Source: Paralithodes platypus
Taxonomy: Eukaryota > Arthropoda > Malacostraca > Decapoda > Lithodidae
Assembly (NCBI GenBank): GCA_032716605.1
Contig: CM064480.1
Span: 28,014,129 to 28,078,128, forward strand
Length of the DNA: 64,000 nucleotides
Direction: 5' to 3'
The position numbers were made by a program, and so were the translations under genes. Each line of letters opens with the position of its first letter. Position 1 is the stretch's first letter. The notes under the pieces were generated by a model. That model made no database searches, was not told the DNA's origin, and saw only the letters and a program-made list of their open reading frames with translations. This document shows, piece by piece, positions 58,466 to 64,000 of the stretch.

Positions 58466-60570
58466 AGTATTTAATTTAATTTCTGCTACGATACTACTAT
58501 TATGGGGGATAAATCGACAGTCATTTAGAAGTTCGTATTCTTTATTTAACAAACTTCCTAACTACTTTAATAACGGGTACTTTGTTCGGGCCGAGATGAG
58601 TTCAAGACACGGATTGAATATTACGTCGATTCAAGATAGGTTGTACTTTGGACCCCTAGAGTTCCCGTTACTCCCTAGCTGAATTCCCGCTATTCAGGTA
58701 TTGACTCAAGTCGACTTCGATCCAACAAACACGTTATTAGTTACTAATCCTAAATAGTTTAATCTGAGCCCTGCTGTGTCTTCTGTTGAGACAAGGGCCT
58801 AATGACACAATCGTTCTTTACCTAATTTACACAAAAATTATATTCTTATTCTATTCTCAAGAATTAACCACGTCCCTTGGGCCTTCGGTGCCTTCTCTCG
58901 AGACCAAAGCTTCAATATATATAATCTATTAACTCATCTGACGCAACCGTCGTTACTACACAAGTACCTCAACAATAATAATTATAAAGTCTCACAAATT
59001 TACCGACCGGGATTACAGGTTCCCTCTCATATATAACATTGGGTTCCGTCACCCAATTACTCCAATGACATTAGTTTACAATATTTACCTCAATAACACC
59101 TTCCGATTATACTCTCATGTAACCCTATTACAAACACGCTATGTTTACATTAAACCTTAATCAATAACCGTTCCAACAAAAGATAAACCGTGCCTCAAAA
59201 CGCCTAACGGAACAGATGCACAATTATATTCCTTTACATAACTTCTGAGGAATTCTTTGTTATACGTGATATCCTTAACACTTTTCCCAAACCGCCTCCA
59301 TGACCCTTTCGATTTATATGGATATAACTTCCTTTCTAAAACATAAGAATCCTGTAATTCATATGGACTAGTGTCCTTCTATATAGTTTCCTTATTAACA
59401 AATTAGTGCGCTATTTCAAGGGACTAGTGTCCTTTCCTAGCTATAGCTGATCTATCGGGCAACTAAACAAAACTGTTTCCCCTTGAACTTATTGGTTGCC
59501 TCTTAGTCTAGAAGAATTGATCCTTCCCTCCCCTCTTTACTTTTATACTTAAATATTTCCTATCAGATCCTATATAATAACACTTTCGGCATTACGCCTT
59601 TGCTAACAAAAATAACTAATTAATACACATCATCATTTTATGGATACAGATTAGTCTAAATTCATTTTCCCTTAGTCTTGTCCTAGAAGGACACATCAAT
59701 TGTTAATGGAACTACCAAGTTAGTCAAACATGTTCTCTCTTTCTTCTGGAATCTTATGCGGGCCCAATATGGGTCCTTAAACAAATATATTTGTGGATGC
59801 TGGAATCAGGTGTGAATACTGGTACTGTGGTTTACCACCTCAGAGCTGGCCAATAGCTCCTCTGGAAATTCTCACTCCCGTCCACTTTCTGTCGTCCCTC
59901 TTGAATTGCTTGACTGTGTGTGTGTAGACTAGCAATGTGACGACAGGCGGCAGGATACTGAAGGTGTAACCTCCGAGTGGGCGAGAGTGAAGAGAGATCA
60001 GGAGTGGTCTGTGCTGTTGCTGTAGATAAGGGCAGGGTAGCTGGAATGGTTGGCTCCTGGTTTCCCTTTGTGCCCGAGTGAGAGAGAGCAACCGGGTTGT
60101 AAGAAGCTAACCCGGTGAGTTCCGAGGGGTGAGTGACGGTGACCCCTGTAACCCCTCCGCGCCAGACTTTATAATCTCGCCTCCCGCTCTCCCGCGCTGT
60201 GATTGGCTGAGCGGCACGCGCGGCAGCCCGCTCGCTTTGCATTCTTGCCTCCTCCACCTCCACTCTCTTCTCCTCGAAATAAGTTCCTGGAATCTGGTTA
60301 TAAACATCTTTCAGTGGCTTATGGGAGTACAGGGCTGGCACCGAAGTATTAGATCTAGTATAACCAGAGGAAACTACTCGGGAAGAGAAAGAGAGTGACT
60401 TTTGAGGTGAGGTAGAGAGTTCAGCACCGTGCTTCGATAATGGAGGCCGCTGATTGGTTGGCTGGGAAGGTGGGGCGTGTTGTGGCCGAGAACTGTCAAA
60501 ATCAGCTGACGGTGCAAGCAAATAGAAGGGAGCGCGGTGATTCGGTGATTGGCGGAGGGCTTTTCTACTT
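58466..60570 (-). mobile_element. 2.1 kb insertion of unknown class with a promoter-like end
   Basis: Lies between two copies of the same ~125 bp sequence (ATAATGGTATTTT...CCAGATAAATAATAATAAT at 58340-58465 and 60575-60703). The right ~700 bp is GC-rich and, on the minus strand, has CCAAT-box-like motifs and a TATA-like GATTATAAAGTC. It also holds a 229-codon frame at 59832-60521 (MLAPSADFDSSRPQHAPPSQ...) that is Ser/Pro/Thr-rich with no domain recognised. The left 1.3 kb is AT-rich and non-coding. It could be a solo LTR or a DNA element; no RT, integrase or transposase is seen. Confidence 0.5.
60100..60230 (-). promoter_or_regulatory. Promoter-like segment in the 2.1 kb insertion
   Basis: On the minus strand: AGCCAATCACAGCGCGGGAG (CCAAT box), then about 20 bp on GATTATAAAGTCTGG (TATA-like, about 60163-60175), in a CpG-rich setting; further CCAATCA motifs lie upstream at about 60450 and 60545. 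Inferred only. Confidence 0.35.
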
Positions 60571-60661
60571 TATAATAATGGTATTTTCGCCCAAACAATA
60601 AAGTGCGTTCGCCCCCACCTTGAAGTCTGTTCGTCCCCACAGACTGTATTTTTTCCAGATA

Positions 60662-60704
<43 letters not shown>

Positions 60705-60845
60705 TTTATTCAGTTAGTATTTTACAATGTTGGTACAACATAATATGTTACAAATATGACATGTACCAGCTTTGCATAATTCCAACTAAGGATAGCCCAA
60801 TAAGGCCGTTAGGTGTATTTGCATTGGGGTCCTTGTGGGATTAAA
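60571..60845 (-). mobile_element. Duplicated GTTCGCCC segment joined to SINE family D body
   Basis: 60575-60660 repeats the segment at 58340. 60662-60703 is (AAT)n, the 3' tail of a minus-strand SINE whose body includes AATAAGGCCGTTAGGTGTAT + TTGCATTGGGGTCC, the complement of the family D body at 10330. The tRNA-like head is missing. Confidence 0.7.
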
Positions 60846-61205
60846 TTAGCTGGGGAAAAAGGGGAGAATACAAAATATATGAATATGAGTAGTAAGTAAT
60901 TTAGAGAAAGTATTTCTAGGGGGCTAAACTAAGATACCTTACATTCTATAGTTGGACCGGTTAAAATAGTTAGGTAATAACTTTTAGTGTAAAGGAAAAT
61001 ACATTATCAATGGTACTCGGAAAAAAAGGCACCGGAAAAAGCGGCACAGGACAAAAAATCACAATTTACGGACTAGGAAAAAATGGCACATAAAACAAAA
61101 TGTTGTTTTATGAAGTAATAGATCAATAAAATGTGTTTCGATACGATGCAATATGAAATATTGCATAATGTAATTATATATATCTGGTAGTGTACTCACC
61201 ATAGG
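60846..61205. other. Unassigned; purine-rich degenerate repeat 61016-61095
   Basis: Four to five imperfect copies of GGAAAAAxxGGCAC. No gene. Confidence 0.5.
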
Positions 61206-63940
61206 TTTTTTTTTTTTTTTTAAGAGACAATGAACGGAGGAAGGAAAAACACAGATAAAACAAAAAGGTCCATGTGCCTAAAGGCAGCCTCCATTCATAA
61301 AATGTTTGTAACAACTGGATTTAAACATTTGTAGATTGTAAGTTTGTGGAAAGCAAGTCGAGGGAAGTGAATTCCAAAGAGTAGTAGTTCTAGGGATAAA
61401 TGAATTTTGATAAGCAGAAGTTCTGCATTGTGGAGGAGAAAGTGTAAATTCATGGGCGCTCTCAGCTGCCCTAGTTCTACGGGGAAAGATGTGGAGAGGC
61501 GGCACAATTGAAGCAAGTTCCTCGGAACAATTGCTGTGAAAATATCTGTAGAATAATGCAAGGGATGCAACGTTTCTTCGTATGGATAATGTAGGAAGGT
61601 CCTGTGTGATTGCAGGGTTATTGATTAATCTAATAGCTTTATTTTGAATTTTGTCCAACTGCCTCAATGCAACCACTCCACTTCCACTCCACAGAGGTGA
61701 ACAGTAATCCATCTGAGAACGCACATGACTTTTATATATTACGGCCAACTGCTCGTCAGTGAAGAATTCTCGAACTCTGTACAGGAGTCCCAGTTTTTTA
61801 GAGGCATTCTTAGCAATGCTTCTAACATAATGTGTCCAGCTCAAGTTAGTAGTTAATGTTACACCGAGAATGTCAATACTAGGGGAAGTGGGAATATTTA
61901 CATCATTAAAAAATATATGGGAGTCAGTGAGATTCTGTCGGTTAGAAAATTGAATGTACTTGGTTTTCTGTGCATTAAAGGAAACTAGATTCTTTTGTCC
62001 CCATTCTTCAATTCTAGAAAGGTCCTGGTTCAGAGAAATTGCAGTGCTTATTTTTGAATTTATAAGATCGGGTTGGGTGAAAGAATTGGTAAATGTGAAG
62101 GAACTGTGGAGTGTTGAGTCATCTGCGTAGGAATGTATTGGATTATGAGTGGTAGATATGAGATCATTGATATGAATGAGGAACAGAGTTGGGGCCAAAA
62201 CTGATCCCTGGGGAACACCAGCATTTATTGAGTGAAATTGAGAATAAAGGCCCTCTACCATTACACATATTTTTCTGTTATGAAGATAAGAAGAAATTAG
62301 TGGAACTAATGATGCAAGGCCGTAGTGTGACATCTTCGGCAATAAGGATTGATGCCAGACTCTATCAAATGCCTTTGATATATCCAGTGCTATTGTATGT
62401 GTTTCACCATGTTGGTCTGTAGCTTGGTTGATTTGATGCGTAAGAAGGCAAAGAATGTCTGCAGTTGATCGACATCGTCTAAAACCATATTGCCTATCAC
62501 TGATTAATTTATTATTCTCAAGATGCTTAATTATGTGATTATTTAATATAATTTCAAAGACTTTACCAAGAGTGGAAGTTATAGCTATTGGTCTGTAGTT
62601 TGATGGATCTGAAGAGGCACCTTTTTTAGGAACTGGATGGATGTTTGCTTCTTTCCAGGGTACTGGGAAGCATGAGGTATGAGTACATAGACGGAAATTT
62701 TTTGCCAATACAGGAGCGAGCACCAAGGAGCAATTCTTAACCTCTGAAGTGCGCATGGGGGTAATTAGACACCTCTCCCTGTGCGCATGTATTTGAGGTG
62801 TTTCCGTCACTAAAATATTCATTGTACCATTAATAGCATTAATACTTATCCATATGCGCCTATTATGGGTTGATTATAAAGGTATTAACCTGAAACAACA
62901 ATAAAACGAGTGAAAACAGCGTTTGGATGGTCAAAATCGGAGATATAGCCCGCGAGTTGTATAATGTATGGGTGAGGCAAGCTGCTTTCCTGCCAATTTC
63001 CCCCAAGGCCACTGAGACACAGTCGATCGATACTCTCTCTCTCTCTCTTGCATTCGCTTGCTATCAGTGATGACCACACCCTGCAACCGGATTTCTAATG
63101 TTAGCACGAAAATATACCTCAGAATAAGAGAATAACAAGGAAAATAGGTGATAACTGAAGGAGAGGAGGAAAGTGGGGAAGGAGGGGAGGTAGAGGACTG
63201 AGATTTTGCATGGCCCAGGGGCCAAAAAAAAATAAAAAAATACAAAAATAAAAAAAAAATTTTTTTTTTTCCGATGTCAAAAGTTGATTTTTTTTTTCTC
63301 TGACTCTTAAGAGTCTCCTGGCAGTCCGCCGGGGGAACTCTTAAGAGTCTCCCCGCAGTTCCCGGGTTAAGTACTATTGGAGGAATTTCATCTGGACCAG
63401 GAGCCTTATCTACTGAGAGATTCTGCAAAATAGTTTTGACATGTCTGGTGTGGATCTTAAGTGAGGGAATTTCAGGCGAATTAAAATTAAGTACAGGGAC
63501 ATCTTGATTTATTTCATCTAAGGTTGAGTTGGTGGAGAAAATATCCGCAAGAAGGTTAGCTTTACCTCGTGGGTCACTTACAAGATTGCCAGTCGGAGAT
63601 TTTAATGGTGGAATGGATGAAGCAGTTGTGAAGTTGGATTTGAATGAGTTAAGAGTAGACCAAAATATTGTATTATCATTTGGATTATTTAGAAGTTTAT
63701 ATGCCTGTTTGTGGAGAAAGTTTGATTTAGTTAGGTTTAATACAGTTTTGGCATGATTTCTGATGTTTCTAAAGTAATTAAAGGCTTCATGTGTTTTTGA
63801 TCTTGTGTATGCATTGTAGGCTATTGCTTTTTGTTCAGTTACTCTAGCACAATTATGGTCAAACCATTTAGGTGAATTAGATCTTTTAATGTACTTTTGA
63901 TGAGGAATAAAAGTTTCCATTCCAATTTTTACAAAATCTT
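61206..63940 (-). mobile_element. Jockey-like LINE, 5'-truncated, split by a TTAA element
   Basis: The poly-T at 61206-61221 is the complement of its poly-A tail. The minus-strand ORF2 reads, from 63940: linker (GMETFIPHQKYIKRSNSPKW, YKLLNNPNDNTIFW, LSVDKAPGPDEIPPIVL). After the insertion at 62741-63366 it goes on with [84 protein letters not shown] and SYADDSTL (catalytic box). Then come IDILGVTLT, RSQMDYCSPLW, RRNVASLALFYRYF and FIPRTTTLWNSLPSTCF, to the stop near 61280. Apart from the insertion the RT frame is intact for 500 codons, so this copy is fairly young. The endonuclease is missing: the element ends next to TTAGG-type repeats at 63940. Confidence 0.92.
62741..63366. mobile_element. 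TTAA-flanked piggyBac-like element, family A, copy 3, 626 bp
   Basis: TTAA at 62737-62740 and 63367-63370, in the LINE ORF2. Ends CCTCTGAAGTGCGCATGGGG and (inward) CCCGGGAACTGCGGGGAG are imperfect inverted repeats. The interior matches family A at 41105-42199 in inverse orientation (GA microsatellite, CTGAAGGAGAGGAGGAAAG, GGACTGCCAGGAGACTCTTAAGAG). The LINE codons on both sides are contiguous if one TTAA is kept. No transposase. Confidence 0.92.
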
Positions 63941-63990
63941 GTAAGGTTAGGTTAAGTTAGCATAAGTTAGGTTAGGTTAGGTTAGAACTT
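63941..63990. repeat. TTAGG-type repeats at the LINE 5' boundary
   Basis: AGGTTAGGTTAAGTTAGCAT + AAGTTAGGTTAGGTTAGG: degenerate and perfect units of the arthropod telomere motif TTAGG. Confidence 0.8.
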
Positions 63991-64000
63991 AAGAAACCAG

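Noticed and set aside
59840..60640. Minus-strand frames of the 2.1 kb insertion as a host gene
   Set aside because: Low-complexity Ser/Pro/Thr composition, no domain, embedded in a promoter-like repeat context; kept only as part of the insertion.

Overview
The window looks like a piece of a large, repeat-dense arthropod nuclear genome, most likely a decapod crustacean. This is inferred from TTAGG/CCTAA telomere-type repeats, spliceosomal introns, CR1- and Jockey-type LINEs, tRNA-derived SINEs and a very heavy load of (TA)n microsatellites and 28-86 bp minisatellites. There are no bacterial-type genes, operons or CRISPR arrays.

One host gene is clear. It is an MFSD12-like membrane transporter of the MFS/GPH cation-symporter group on the + strand. 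Four consecutive internal exons are visible: 150-306, 36700-36907, 38007-38205 and 38448-38702. Their splice phases are compatible (1, 2, 0, 0) and they join into a 273-codon open stretch. The gene starts before the window and runs past the last visible exon. Its first visible intron is about 36.4 kb and is filled with repeats. A second, weaker host-gene candidate is a cysteine-rich terminal exon on the - strand at 45648-45872. It resembles the C-terminal half of a single-domain von Willebrand factor C (SVWC/Vago-like) protein.

Layout: 307-36699 is intron 1. It holds LINE fragments, foldback SINE pairs, TTAA-flanked elements, at least ten minisatellite arrays, and a nearly complete but broken CR1-like LINE (about 30785-34850, - strand) with an ORF1 esterase, an endonuclease and a reverse transcriptase. 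36700-38702 is the gene-rich 2 kb. Downstream, 38703-64000 is again repeats: a three-level nest of TTAA elements (40653-42250), more arrays, a 1.6 kb palindrome around 50612, a 1.4 kb TA/TGTACAG array, an 86 bp x ~19 array, a 2.1 kb promoter-like insertion (58466-60570), and a 5'-truncated Jockey-like LINE (61206-63940) split by a TTAA element.

The most interesting content is the mobile-element archaeology. At least seven TTAA-bounded, piggyBac-like non-autonomous elements of several families are present. Two have exceptional internal evidence: a paralogous empty site (42840) and a LINE reading frame that is contiguous across the insertion. Other observations are decayed tandem copies of an MFSD12 exon/donor-site junction inside the following intron, head-to-head foldback SINEs, and a minisatellite with an alternating higher-order unit. 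Very long ORFs over the arrays are artefacts of repeat units whose length, or whose three-frame openness, leaves the frame open.
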